From contig JBAIAC010000131.1 of the NCBI GenBank assembly GCA_037349315.1, positions 682,001 to 746,000 of the forward strand: a stretch of DNA of 64,000 nucleotides, given 5' to 3'. The notes beneath the pieces are model-generated. The model did not search any database. It was not told where the DNA came from and saw only the letters and a program-made list of their open reading frames with translations. The number at the start of each line of letters is the position of its first letter. The stretch's first letter is position 1. The DNA comes from Chelydra serpentina (taxonomy: Eukaryota > Chordata > Testudines > Chelydridae). The position numbers and the translations under genes are program-made. Below, piece by piece: positions 1 through 10,737 of the stretch.

Positions 1-2982
1 AATAAGAGTGTCCACACAGTGAGTTATACTGGTATAACTAGTCTAGTAAAATAGTGCCAGGATCTCTCTCCCACATAGAGAAGCCCTTAAAGAAAGGGCT
101 ACAGAGCCTGGCAGATAAAGCAGATGTTCGTGACCTATGGCCTCTTTAAAATCACCAGGCAATTACTATTTTAAAAACAGGATTGAACTGGAATATCTCC
201 AGATTATAGGGGAACAGTGACCCTACTCTGCTGAGTTTCGTAATGGCAGCAATGGTGATTTACTTTCTAATCATACCGGTAGTTATGCGTCTGATTAATT
301 TTTGTAATGGCTGGTAGAGGCTTGTTTTGAGGCAGGAAAATAATCTGCCTTTGTATGATTCTAATGAAGGAAAGTCATATGCCACCCACTCAGGTGGAAT
401 TCCATACCTTGCTGCTCTCATGGCTGCCTACACGGTTCAGCATATCTGTCTGCACTGCAGAGCTGCTTTGTCTTAAATGTAGGAGATAAAAGGAAACTAA
501 CTTCTCCCAGTTCCCACACTCATTCAGGGATTTGGGATTTACTCACTGACTAGGATTTGATAGTTGTCTGGTTTCTAACCCATCTCCTGGTGCTCTGAGT
601 TCCGAGCTGTTTGACAGCCATAACCAACCAAGCTGACCCTCCTCTCTTCAGTTACCAAAGAACAGGATTTCCAGAATTGGAACCCCAGACCACTTGACAT
701 GCATGATTTGAGAAGCTGAACTGGTTGATCTAATGGATCTCTCAATTACAGGACAATCCTCATGGATTACCACAGGCCTGTTCAAAAGGTGGGGAGTGGG
801 TCCCAGACTGGTGCAGGGGAACATTCTTCTTATTCTAATCCAAGACTGGGGGGATTATTGCTGATGAGCAATAACTCTGGAGAGGTCACGTGATACAGGT
901 GCTCAGCGCTCTCTGTGAGTTCCCCTAATTTAAAACACTAAATTCTGGCTCCTCAACGGATTAAACCCAGAAATCACTTCCTAAACCTCACTGGGATCCT
1001 TTACAGTACTAAGGCCTTGCCTATACATCAAAGTTGTACCACTAACTATGCCAATGTAGCTGCACCCCAGTTATATTCAGGAAAGGAAATAAGCTATACC
1101 GCTGTAAGGTATTGTTATATCTGTATAACTGGGTTCATGCTCGAGTGGGAGCTGCAAATATGATATCCTAACTTGCAGCTCAGAGTGGGAGCTGATCAGG
1201 AAGGGAGTCAAAATGTCTGCAAAATCCAGAGTCAGAACTCAAACTGTCCCTCCAGGCCCCCTAACTGAAACAGAAAGTCTGTTTCAAAATCAGCTGACAC
1301 CAGTGGAATAAAGAACAGCAGTGTTTTAAGGCCCAAACAGATAGATACACCCATCTGCAGCTTCTGGACAACAGTCTCCTAGCTGGAGGATAAAACTACA
1401 GATATTGAAAATAGAAGCTATTGACTCAAAGTTTCAGCAGCTGAGGAAGCAGTTGGCGGGAATGACCCCAGTGGTTTCTGAGGGAAGAACTCATAACTCT
1501 TCAGCAGGAAACTGTTTTGCATGAGACTTATTAAAACAACCAAGTTCTGATCTGGCATAACACCTCTTATTGTGGGGTTAGGAAGCTGAGTCTCTCCGCA
1601 TGTGTGAGCAATGTCCAGATCAGAACCTTCAGTAACACTTTCCTGAGTTTGAGTGATATCTTCCCAAGCTTTTCTGATATCAGAAGCAGAACTCCTGAAG
1701 TGGTTTCTGAAGAATACCTAGCAACAATTCGCATAAGTAGAAAGCAGCCCAAAGTCTGTAATAGACCAGAGATGGACTGAAAAACATCCTTTATCAAACC
1801 AATGTCTGCACAGCCTTTAGAATTCTCTCTGTCTGGGTGTCTATACTGTGCTCCTCGCTGTGGAATCTGAGTGCCTATACTTATTCCTTAACAGCCTAAA
1901 GCTCTTTAGACAGACAAGGTCTGAACCTGACTTGTAATATTGGCCTTTGATGGGTAACATCCTGCTTAGTCTGGAACTTGGTGGCAGTGGTAAGGTGAGG
2001 GCTATGCTAGAATGAAAAAGACTAAACCATTTTGAGACTCACCTTAGGACCATCCTCTGTGCTGGAAGCACTTGGCTATTTCTGCGCTGAAACTTGAGTG
2101 GTTTAAGTCTTGTTCTTTGATTCAGTCAATCACCTATGAAATGGAACTGATGTATCTGCCCAACTTCAGTCTTGGAGCATTACCAGCTGCTCTTGTGCTC
2201 CCAATCCAACCCGCAACTCCTTCTGTTTGGAGTTACTGTTGCAATGCAACAGAACTATATTCTCTGCACTAACTAGTCATTCACATTTAAGCCTGCCAGC
2301 CAAGTTGGCATTGGTCTGATCGCTACCTGCCATTATTGACCTGGGAGCTGACTCCTAACGTGCTATGGTGCTTACAGGAAATAGTCATGGTTGAGTTCTT
2401 AAATTCTAGAAACTTGTATGATAACAAGTGCCTCTCCTGTACAGATGCAAGGTGGTGGTAGGTCTACTCTTAGCTTTGGGATCACTTCTCTGATCTCCGA
2501 GTATCTTTCAGCGGAGAAGAAAATCTTTGCTTTTCCTGTATTGAATTTGACCCCCAGTATTATACATTTCTTCACTGTAGAGAAGGTGTTCTGCTGCATT
2601 CATAACCATGTGAGCCTTCTGGGCTGCTATCTGGTGTTGAGCTGAGAAACTTCACACTGTAAATGTTGTTTAAATATGAAACCAGGACATCCTAGTGGTC
2701 CAAGCAGAAACAAAATATGAACAATTTATCAAACCACAGAGCATACAATAGATCTGCTTTCTTGTGTCCTAGCTACTGTGGGTTGAAAGGGAACCCTAAA
2801 ATCTGATTGGGACCAAGAGGCTATTAATAATGTTTCTCTTAGGTGTGTGTTCAGGTCATGCTTGTCAATCCCTTGACCTGTTATTTAGGAAATCCTTTCA
2901 GAAATTATCTGACAGCTCAAAAGTCCCTTTGCAGAACATGAAGACATAATCTCTTCCCCACAGCGCTTAGAGTCTAAGTAAT
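1..2982. other. Intronic or upstream DNA, no gene recognised
   Basis: No exon, conserved protein similarity or RNA gene is recognised. Short open frames here lack splice-site support and similarity. The OGDH exon that should precede 4542 (ending in a segment like SLIRAYQ) was looked for by eye and not found, so this is probably intron. A possible degraded MITE lies at 1011-1135. Confidence 0.5.
1011..1135. repeat. Degraded MITE-like repeat, related to 12108-12300
   Basis: It begins AAGGCCTTGCCTATAC and contains a segment like AACTATGCCAATGTAG. A near-identical motif occurs in the block at 12108-12300, which begins AAGGCCTTATCTAAATAC. The pairing suggests an old interspersed non-autonomous DNA transposon. 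No clean terminal inverted repeat or target duplication is visible. Confidence 0.35.
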
Positions 2983-3972
2983 CATAGAATATCATGGTTG
3001 GAAGGGACCTCAGGAAGTCATCTAGTCCAACCCCCTGCTCAAAGCAGGACCAACGCCAACTAAATCATCCCAGCCAGGGCTTTGTCAAGCCTGACCTTAA
3101 AAACCTCTAAGAAAGGAGATTCCACCACCTTCCTAGGTAACCCATTCCAGTGCTTCACCACCTTCCTAGTGAAAAAGTTTTTCCTAATATCCAACCTAAA
3201 CCTCCCCCACTGCAACTTGAGACCATTACTCCTTGTTCTATCATCTGGTACCACTGAACAGTCTAGTCCATCAAATCCCCCTTCATTCTTCTCTTCTGCA
3301 GACTAAATAATCCCAGTTCCCTCAGCCTCTCCTCATAAATCATGTGCTCCAGCCCCCTAATCATTTTTGTTGCCCTCCGCTGGATTCTTTCCAATTTTTC
3401 CACATCCTTCTTGTAGTGTGGGGCCCAAAACTGGACACAGTACGCCAGATGAGGCCTCACCAATGCCAAATAGAGGGGAATGATCACGTCCCTTGATCTG
3501 CTGGCAGTGCTTAGCTGTTAGCCTTCTTGGCAACAAGGGCACACTGTTGACTTATATCCAGCTTCTTGTCCATCGTAACCCCTAGGTCCTTTTCTACAGA
3601 ACTCCTGCCTAGCCACTCGGTCCCTAGTCTGTAGCAGTGCATGGGATTCTTCTGTCCTAAGTGCGGGACTCTGCACTTGTCCTTGTTGAACCTCATCAGA
3701 TTTCTTTTGGCCCAATCCTCTAATTTGTCTAGGTCCCTCTGTATCCTATCCCTACCCTTCAGCGTATCTACCACTCCTCCCAGTTTAGTGTCAGCTGAAA
3801 ACTTGCTGAGGGTGCAATCCACGCCATCAATAATGAAGATATTAAACAAAACCGGCCCCAGGACCGACCCTGGGGGCACTCCACTTGATACCGGCTGCCA
3901 ACTAGATATGGAGCCATTGATCACTACCCGTTGAGCCCGACGAACTAGCCAGCTTTCTATCCACCTTGAACA
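2983..3972 (-). mobile_element. CR1 LINE, 5'-truncated (copy a)
   Basis: On the minus strand the 3' end lies at 2983, with the sauropsid CR1 tail (TCATAGAATATCATGGTTGG read on +), and the body runs to about 3972 where similarity stops inside the reverse transcriptase. Against copy b, this copy has small internal deletions near 3265 and 3510. It is 5'-truncated, as most CR1 insertions are. Confidence 0.9.
3060..3924 (-). pseudogene. CR1 ORF2 fragment, reverse transcriptase C-terminal part
   Basis: The translated minus strand contains the CR1 RT segment [18 protein letters not shown], then the thumb region ([19 protein letters not shown]) and the C-terminal HWNGLP motif. The catalytic box, FADD in copy b, reads FSADTKL here, so an essential aspartate is displaced. 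Reading is broken by at least two deletions, giving pieces at 3511-3924, 3263-3487 and 3060-3254. It is a dead fragment. Confidence 0.85.
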
Positions 3973-3987
3973 CCATGAGCACTCACC

Positions 3988-4248
3988 TCATGGAGATGGG
4001 TGTTCATGCTTCCTTTCCTTAGCATCCCTTGCTACTGGATCCTCAAAGAGCATTGCTGCTTTCTCATCAACAGGCTGCTGCTGCTTCTAGGGGCCATGAT
4101 GGTAGCTCTCAGCAGGTTGGGGAAGACAGGAGCTTTTTTTGGTATTCTCCATGCAAGAATAGTGCAGTCAAAAAGAAATCTCTTTTGAAATACCCACAGT
4201 CATATGTCATGGTGCTAATTTTGTGACAATGCTGGTACATTCCTTAAT
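3988..4248. repeat. Local direct duplication, left copy
   Basis: This block, starting at TCATGGAGATGGGTGTTCAT and ending near ATTCCTTA, recurs at 5239-5490 in the same orientation with scattered differences and small indels. The copies are offset by about 1.25 kb and flank the two alternative OGDH exons. No known transposon family is recognised. Confidence 0.85.
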
Positions 4249-4541
4249 ATCCCCTCCATAGCTTACTTTGAACTGTAAAATGGAGTTAATGATGCCTAAC
4301 TTGGGGGAGGAGGGGATGGTGGAGGGAAGTTCTGGGGCCATGCTGATAAACTTTGTATATAGTGTATACTCCATGTTGCTCTTAAACACAAGTTGTGATG
4401 TTTATGGGCGACTTTTTTATACATTGCATGTAATAATGGATCCCTTTTGTACAGTGGCTTTGCAGAAAGGGTGGAATGTGAAAATGTGTATGTCTCTTTT
4501 AATGAACTTGTTTAATAACTGATCTGTGTTGTTGCTTCCAG

Positions 4542-4632
4542 GTCAGGGGTCACCACATTGCAAAGCTTGATCCTCTCGGCATTAGTTGTGTAAATTTTGA
4601 TGATGCACCAGTAACTGTTTCTCCAAACGTCG
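4542..4632 (+). CDS. OGDH: OGDH alternative exon, VRGHHIAKLDPLG form
   Basis: OGDH is the thiamine-diphosphate-dependent E1 of the mitochondrial 2-oxoglutarate dehydrogenase complex (TCA cycle). This 91-nt exon follows TTGCTTCCAG and is followed by GTGAGA. It encodes 30 residues (VRGHHIAKLDPLG, then ISCVNFDDAPVTVSPNV) plus one base of a Gly codon completed by the exon at 32564. It matches the less common vertebrate isoform segment. It has the same phase as the exon at 4766, so each can replace the other. Splicing both in (194 nt) would shift the frame, which argues for exclusive use. It lacks the acidic DxDxDS cluster of its partner. OGDHL is less likely because this segment matches OGDH closely. 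Confidence 0.93.
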
Positions 4633-4765
4633 GTGAGAATTACTCTGCAAATTAATTTGAATGTAATTTAACTTTTTTTTATCCCTTCCCTCCTTTTTTT
4701 CTTTTTCTTTTCCCCTCTCCCTTTTTGGTATCCACTTTCCTTTCCATTCCTGGCCCATTTCATAG
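4633..4765 (+). promoter_or_regulatory. 133-nt intron between alternative exons, long polypyrimidine tract
   Basis: Only 133 nt separate the donor of the upstream alternative exon from the acceptor of the downstream one. Much of it (about 4671-4755) is nearly uninterrupted pyrimidine, ending CATTTCATAG. A branch point squeezed against the upstream donor is a known way to prevent two neighbouring exons being joined. Regulation through pyrimidine-tract-binding proteins is plausible but inferred. Confidence 0.6.
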
Positions 4766-4868
4766 ATTCGAGGGCATCATGTAGCACAGCTCGACCCACT
4801 GGGAATCTTGGATGCAGATCTGGACTCGTGCGTTCCAGCTGATATTATCACATCCTCAGACAAACTGG
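4766..4868 (+). CDS. OGDH: OGDH alternative exon, [13 protein letters not shown] form with DADLDS motif
   Basis: This 103-nt exon lies between CATTTCATAG and GTGAGG. It encodes 34 residues beginning [13 protein letters not shown], then [21 protein letters not shown], plus one base of a Gly codon. It corresponds to the canonical mammalian OGDH segment. The acidic LDADLDS stretch has been proposed as one of the sites giving mammalian E1 its Ca2+ sensitivity, and it is fully retained. Both alternative exons have length 1 mod 3 and end with the first base of the same Gly codon, so either joins 32564 in frame. Confidence 0.95.
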
Positions 4869-5238
4869 GTGAGGGCTTTGAGAGCAGTTAGTGCCGCATT
4901 GCTTGAGCGCCTCTCTCACTTTCACAGCTTTGTTGTAGATAGAACGCTTCACCAGGAAGAGGGGTCTTAAGTTTCCTTAGTAATGATCACGTTCTAAATT
5001 TGTATCTGGTGAAACATTGGCTTCACCAGACTAGCAGCAGCGCACCAGTTCTACTCCTCCTTCTAGTTATCCTAGTGGACGTGTATTGTGCCATGTGGTA
5101 GATCTAGGAGCCATGTTATCTCTCGTCTCCTATCAACATTTGTTAATTTCACATTGCAGTTGTAAGTGGACTGACTAGTCCAGTGGTGCAAACAATTGCA
5201 TGTCTGTGGAAATGTAAAGTGATAGGGGGAGACAGGTT

Positions 5239-5490
5239 TCATGGAGATGGATGTTCACGCTTCTTTTCCTTAGCATCCCTTGCTACTGGAATCCTCAAAG
5301 AGCATTGCTGCTTTCTCGTCAATAGGCTGCTGCTGCTTCTAAGGGGCAGGATGATAGCCCTCAGTAGGTTGGAGAAGACAGGAGCTTTGTTGGTATTCTC
5401 CATGCAAGAATAGTGCAGTCAAAAAGAAATCTCTCATGAAATACCCACAGTCATGGTGCTAATTTTGTGACAATGCTGTTGCATTCCTTA
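5239..5490. repeat. Local direct duplication, right copy
   Basis: Second copy of the block at 3988-4248. Long shared stretches include GCATCCCTTGCTACTGGA and the segment around CAAGAATAGTGCAGTCAAAA. The boundary is near ATTCCTTA at the right. It lies 370 bp downstream of the second alternative exon. Confidence 0.85.
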
Positions 5491-7202
5491 GTTCCTTGGC
5501 TTGCTGTGGGACTTTAAAACAAGTTGAATGCACAGTTTCAACTCTGACAATAATTATCTGCTAGTGATCATGACAAGGAAGCTTTGGAATGCCTTCCCAT
5601 ATTAAGTAGAGAGGTTGAAAATACAGTGCTTTTGGTTGGAAGATGCATGTATGTTGCATAGATGACTGTATGTGTTGTTCAGTACTCGAAATTCTATCCC
5701 AAAGGTGCTGAAATTCCAGTACCTCACAACAGTCTCTAATTTTGATCTCTGTAGTATGCTGCCATTCTTCTAGTCTAGATTATGGTGGCTGAGCTCTCTA
5801 TCAACTTGCTGGTGCTTTCCAAGGGTTTATAAACCTAATTCTGTAAGCTCTCCTAAGCGGCATGCTTCTAACGTAGACTAGAGCAAGGATAATGACCACT
5901 AACCCTGACATGGGTGAAATACCTGATCAGAATATATTGTGCATGTAAATGTATTTGATGATGTCTTGTCCAGCTAACAGTACAGGAACATGAACATGCT
6001 CTGGAATCTATTCAGGAGTGTGCGAGGGGAAAGAATTACAAAAATCAACTTGTTTGACTTGGCTGAAGCATATAGGATTATTGAAGCAGTAGTTGCATTG
6101 TGTGTATGAAGGGAAGGTAATCCTATCTACGATCATTCATTGTTCCTAGAGCTCTTGACACTTTGGTCCGATTTTGTATTCAGGTTTACTGTTCACCATT
6201 CAGTCCCTTGTGGTCCAGTACAACTTTAAAACAAACAAAGTTTTAGCTGGTACTGATTCTGTCAGGAGCAATAATGAGAGACTTGCTTTCAGACACCCAA
6301 ATTCATCAAATAAGGGGAAACCTTCCCAATGTCCAGAAAATGCGTATCTAAATAGAGTTGTCTGGGTCTGTGCCCCAAAGACCAGTGAACTCTGGGTGGA
6401 GCTAGTTCTGTGGCTGGAATCCCTTCACGTTGATGGCTTAGCCTGTCAGTTCCCAGGAGTCCAGATCCAGAAAAGAAAAGGAATGTTTAATCTGATGTCT
6501 GCTAACTGCATCACTGAAAACAGCTGATGAGCCGTTAAAATCATTTGGTGGCTCTCATTCTAGTCCTCTGCCCATGTTTGTGGAAGCAGGGCAGGTAAAG
6601 GTGGTTTTGAGCCACATCTTGTGCTCCCTGGATTCTGAGATTGTGTGGCACCCTACACAGTCCCTCGTGTAAATTAGCACAGCCTCGTGCTGCTTTAATT
6701 TTAAGATCTACTTCCTGTAACCCCTGGAAAGCAAAGAATAGTCATAGTGAGTGTGTTATGGCCATGACTCCAATGCACCCCCTACAGCTGGGGGATGGCT
6801 GAAAGAAGGGCCAGTAGTAGACCCTTACACCAGGCTGTACACCAGCTGGGGTGGCCTCTGTGCTCGGTATTCTCAAGAGGCTGTTTCTGCCCTCTGAGGC
6901 CACTTTTATGCTGCCAAAGTGGCCTAAAGGGGCATTAGTATAGGTGAGAATTGGGCCCCGTATCACAGCACTAAAAGGAAGAAACTTCTTGAGAACTAAA
7001 TAAAATGTTAACACTGAGCTGAGTACTGTTCTAATCTGCAAAATGCCTTGTGTTTAAAGGCATAGTAGGTCTCTGCCTCACAGATTCAATATTCATTTTA
7101 GATGCAAAACTGTGTTTTTTGTTGGAATTCTGCTCTTATTCTCAGCTTGCTGGCTTTGCAGCACTGACAAAACACATTTTAACTTGTTTAGTAACATTCT
7201 AT
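5491..7202. other. Intronic DNA, nothing recognised
   Basis: No exon, transposon or RNA gene is recognised. Open frames of 99-117 codons at 6174-6527 (+) and 6742-7041 (-) have no recognisable similarity and no splice context. Confidence 0.5.
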
Positions 7203-8857
7203 TCATAGAATCATAGAATCTCAGGGTTGGAAGGGACCTCAGGAGGTCATCTAGTCCAACCCCCTGCTCAAAGCAGGACCAACCCCAACTAAATCATCCC
7301 AGCCAGGGCTTTGTCAAGCCTGACCTTAAAAAACCTCTAAGGAAGGAGATTCCACCACCTCCCTAGGTAACCCATTCCAGTGCTTCACCACCCTACTAGT
7401 GAAAAAGTTTTTCCTAATATCCATCCTAAACCTCCCCCTCTGCAACTTGAGACCATTACTCCTTGTTCTGTCATCTTCTACCACTGAGAACAGTCTAGAT
7501 CCATCCTCTTTGGAACCCCCTTTCAGGTAGTTGAAAGCAGCTATCAAATCCCCCCTCACTCTTCTCTTCTGCAGGCTAAACAATCCCAGTTCCCTCAGCC
7601 TCTCCTCATAAGTCATGTGATCCAGCCCCCTAATCATTTTTGTTGCCCTCCGCTGGACTCTTTCCAATTTATCCACATCCTTCTTGTAGTGTGGGGCCCA
7701 AAACTGGACACAGTACTCCAAATGAGGCCTCATCAGTGCCGAACAGAGGGGAATAATCACGTCCCTCGATCTGCTGGCAATGCCCCTACTTATACAGCCC
7801 AAAATGCCGTTAGCCTTCTTGGCAACAAGGGCACACTGTTGACTCATATTCAGCTTTTCGTCCACTGTAACCCCTAGGTCCTTTTCTGCAGAACTGCTGC
7901 CCAGCCATTCGGTCCCTAGTCTATAGCAGTGCATGGGATTCTTCCGTCCTAAGTGCAGGACTCTGCACTTGTCCTTGTTGAACCTCATCAGATTTCTTTT
8001 GGCCCAATCCTCTAATTTGTCTAGGTCCCTCTGTATCCTATCCCTACCCTCCAGCGTATCAACCACTCCTCCCAGTTTAGTGTCATCTGCAAACTTGCTA
8101 AGGGTGCAGTCCACCCCATCCTCCAGGTCGTTGATGAAGATATTGAACAAAACCGGCCCCAGCACCGACCCTTGGGGCACTCCACTTGATACCGGCTGCC
8201 AACTAGACATGGAGCCATTGATCACTACCCGTTGAGCACGACCATCCAGCCAGTTTTCTATCCACCTTACCGTCCATTCATCCAGCCCATACTTCTTTAA
8301 CTTGCTGGCAAGAACACTGTGGGAGACTGTATCAAAAGCTTTGCTAAAGTCAAGAAATAGCACATCCACTGCTTTCCCCTCATCCACAGAGCCAGTTATC
8401 TCATCATAGAAGGCAATTAGGTTAGTCATGCATGACTTGCCCTTGGTGAATCCATGCTGACTGTTCCTGATCACTTTCCCCTCCTTTAAGTGGTTCAGAA
8501 TTGATTCCTTGAGGACCTGTTCCATGATTTTTCCAGGGACTGAGGTGAGACTGACTGGCCTGTAGTTCCCTGGCTCTTCCTTCTTCCCTTTTTTAAAGAT
8601 GGGCACTACATTAGCTTTTTTCCAGTCATCCAGGACCTCCCCCGATTGCCATGATTTGTCAAAGATAATGGCCAATGGCTCTGCAATCACATCGGCCAAC
8701 TCCTTTAGCACCCTCGGATGCAGTGCATCCGGCCCCATGGACTTGTGCTCGTCCAACTTTTCTAAATAGTCCCGAACTACTTCTTTCTCCACAGAGGGCT
8801 GGTCACCTCCTCCCCATACCGTGCTGCGGAGTGCAGCCGCCTGGGAGCTGACCTATT
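7203..8857 (-). mobile_element. CR1 LINE, 5'-truncated, relatively young (copy b)
   Basis: The 3' end on the minus strand is at about 7203, read on + as ATTCATAGAATCATAGAATC, the ATTCTATGA-type tail typical of CR1. The body extends to about 8857 (GGGAGCTGACC). It holds a 488-codon open frame, so it is much less decayed than copy a. The endonuclease half of ORF2 and all of ORF1 are missing through 5' truncation. Confidence 0.93.
7326..8792 (-). pseudogene. CR1 ORF2 reverse transcriptase, 488 codons, no endonuclease
   Basis: The frame starts just upstream of the RT fingers ([20 protein letters not shown]). It carries the palm motif [10 protein letters not shown] at about residues 146-154, [16 protein letters not shown] at about 204-219 and the FADD catalytic box at about 234-237. 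The thumb and C-terminal region follow ([28 protein letters not shown]). It ends early because an extra A in the run at 7326-7332 shifts the frame just before the expected C-terminus ([11 protein letters not shown]). Apart from 5' truncation and this single-base change the RT looks intact. RT domains of this class act by target-primed reverse transcription. Confidence 0.9.
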
Positions 8858-9292
8858 GATGATGTATGAGCTAGAATAGAGCTGGAGCCGAGCAGGCTGA
8901 AATCCTTTAAGGGCGAAATTGAGGGCCAGCACAATACGTACCTCTATGCACCAGTTTAAGACCTATCCTGAGACTTTAAGTAGTGTGTAGGCTGTCTGCT
9001 GATTCTAGACCCTGACTAGACTTGGTAATGTATTTACATGTTTTCTAAACAGAACACCCAAAATCACCAGTTACTTTTGAAATCTTGATCTTAACATCTT
9101 TTTCCCCCACTCTTTACTAAGATCAGTGTAAAAAGCTGCATAGGATTTTCAAGGTTAGCAGGGTTACTACTTACAGCACTTTCCTCATCCTGTCAAGGAA
9201 ACAGTTGATACATTAATTTGAAAGGGAACTTATTAAATAGAAGATTGCTGTAAAATTCAGCCTTGTATTCCTGATACGAGAAGTACAGCAGT

Positions 9293-9436
9293 ACATCGTC
9301 GGGCTCAATGGGTAGTGATCAATGGCTCCATGTCTAGTTGGCAGCCGGTATCAAGCAGAGTGCCCCAAGGGTTGCTCCTGGGGCCGGTTTTGTTCAATAT
9401 CTTCATTAGTGATCTGGAGAATGGTGTGGACTGCAC
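9293..9436 (+). mobile_element. CR1 LINE copy c, 5' portion
   Basis: Plus-strand CR1 RT sequence beginning near CATCGTCGGGCTCAATGGG and matching the segment around [19 protein letters not shown] in copy b. It breaks off at GTGGACTGCACC, where the composite insertion begins. The continuation lies at 10738-11386, with roughly 0.3 kb of the CR1 missing between the two parts. Confidence 0.85.
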
Positions 9437-10737
9437 CCAGGGCCGGTGCAACCACTAGGCGACCTAGGTGGTCGCCTAGGGTGCCAAGATTTGAGGGGGG
9501 CTGGTCTCGGCCTCCCCGCCCAGGGCGCTGAGAGCCGGAGCGTCGCGCTTGCGGCAGCGGTGAGTCCCAGCCGTGGAGGAGCCGGTGTGGCGCACGCAGG
9601 GTGGCAGCAGCCCTGCAAAAGTGGTGGCGCTGCGCGCCCCCCACAGCCCAGATCGCCGGCCGGCCGCTGGCTTCGGGGCCTCTGTCAACTCTAGAACTCT
9701 GCCCCTCTCCTCTTCTGCTCCCCTCTCCCCTGCATTCCAGCACGGCGGGGGAGCACGGCCGGCAGCGTGTCCACCATAGCATGCTGGGCACTTGGAGAAG
9801 GAGCAGTGGGTCTCTGGAGGGGGCAGTCAGGGAGCAGGGGGGTTGGATGGGTTGGGGATTCGGGGGGGGGGCTGTCAGCGGGCAGGAGTGTGGAGAGGGG
9901 TCGGGGCAGTCAAGGGACAGGGAACGGTGGGGTTAGATTGGGGGGTGTAAGCGGCGGACTCACCGCTGTGTCGCCTCCTGCTGGTCATCCAGGGAATTAG
10001 CTCATCCAGCCTCTGGAGCGCCCTCTGTAGGCCGTTGATCCGCCTGACCACTCTGGCCCCGTGTCCCTCCCAGGACCCAGTGCCCCTTTCTCTGGGGTGC
10101 TGCCCCCCTGGCAGTACCCCACAGCCTTAATCCTAGGGTCTCCCCCTCCCAGGGGAACCCCCACCCACTATCCCCCCTTCACCTCAGTGTACAGCTACTG
10201 CCAGTCCCCATCTAGCCCCATGCACTGGGGCAGACTGCAGTGTAAGCCACTCATTATAGGCAAAGGGGGTTTGGACCTGCTGCCTCTGCCTACCCATGGA
10301 CGGCCCCTGCAACCCCAGTACCTGGTCTGGCCTTACCAGGCCTGCAGCTCCCCGGCTCCCATAGCCTTTTCCCCAGCCCTGCTCCACTTCAGGTCTCTGC
10401 TTAGCTTAGCCCTTCTACCTCTACAGGCAGAGGAAGACTGCTGGAGCGCCTGGCTGCCCTGGCCTTTATAAGGCCAGGCTTGTCTGTTTGAGGCGTGGCC
10501 CCCAGCTGAGGCTACTTCCCCTCTCAGCCTAATTTACCTTCCCGCCCTCCAGTCCTTCCCCCAGGGCTGACTCTGACTCTGACCCTGTCAGGGCTAGAGC
10601 AGGTGGCCACCCCGCTACAGGGGGGCAGTCAGGGGACAGGTAAGGGATGAGGTCCTAGGGGAGCAGTTAGGGTGGGAAGGTCTCAGGAGGGGGCAGTCGG
10701 GGACAAGGAGAAGAGAAGCTTAGATAGGGAGTGGGGA
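9437..10737. mobile_element. Composite insertion splitting CR1 copy c
   Basis: It starts CAGGGCCGGTGCAACCACTA, a hAT-like terminus followed by the near-palindrome CTAGGCGACCTAGGTGGTCG. A G-rich body (repeats like GGGGGCAGTCAGGG) follows, interrupted at 9967-10619 by an LTR-like block and resuming at 10620. No matching right terminus is seen, so the hAT-like element is truncated. GC-rich open frames here (for example 9601-9936) are compositional. Confidence 0.6.
9967..10619 (-). mobile_element. LTR-like block nested in the composite insertion
   Basis: Read on the minus strand it begins TGTAGCGGGGTGGCCACCTG and ends GGAGGCGACACA, giving TG...CA ends over about 650 bp. A TATA-like GGCCTTATAAAGGCC lies about 180 bp inside on that strand. 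The G-rich host element resumes immediately after it. No target-site duplication was found, so solo-LTR status is only probable. Confidence 0.4.

Noticed and set aside
1..4541. An earlier OGDH exon upstream of 4542
   Set aside because: No segment encoding the expected preceding peptide with splice sites was found by eye; a tblastn of the protein would settle it.
9351..9936. Overlapping GC-rich open frames on both strands (up to 146 codons)
   Set aside because: They lie in a G-rich transposon interior; several frames are open together, with no similarity or splice context.
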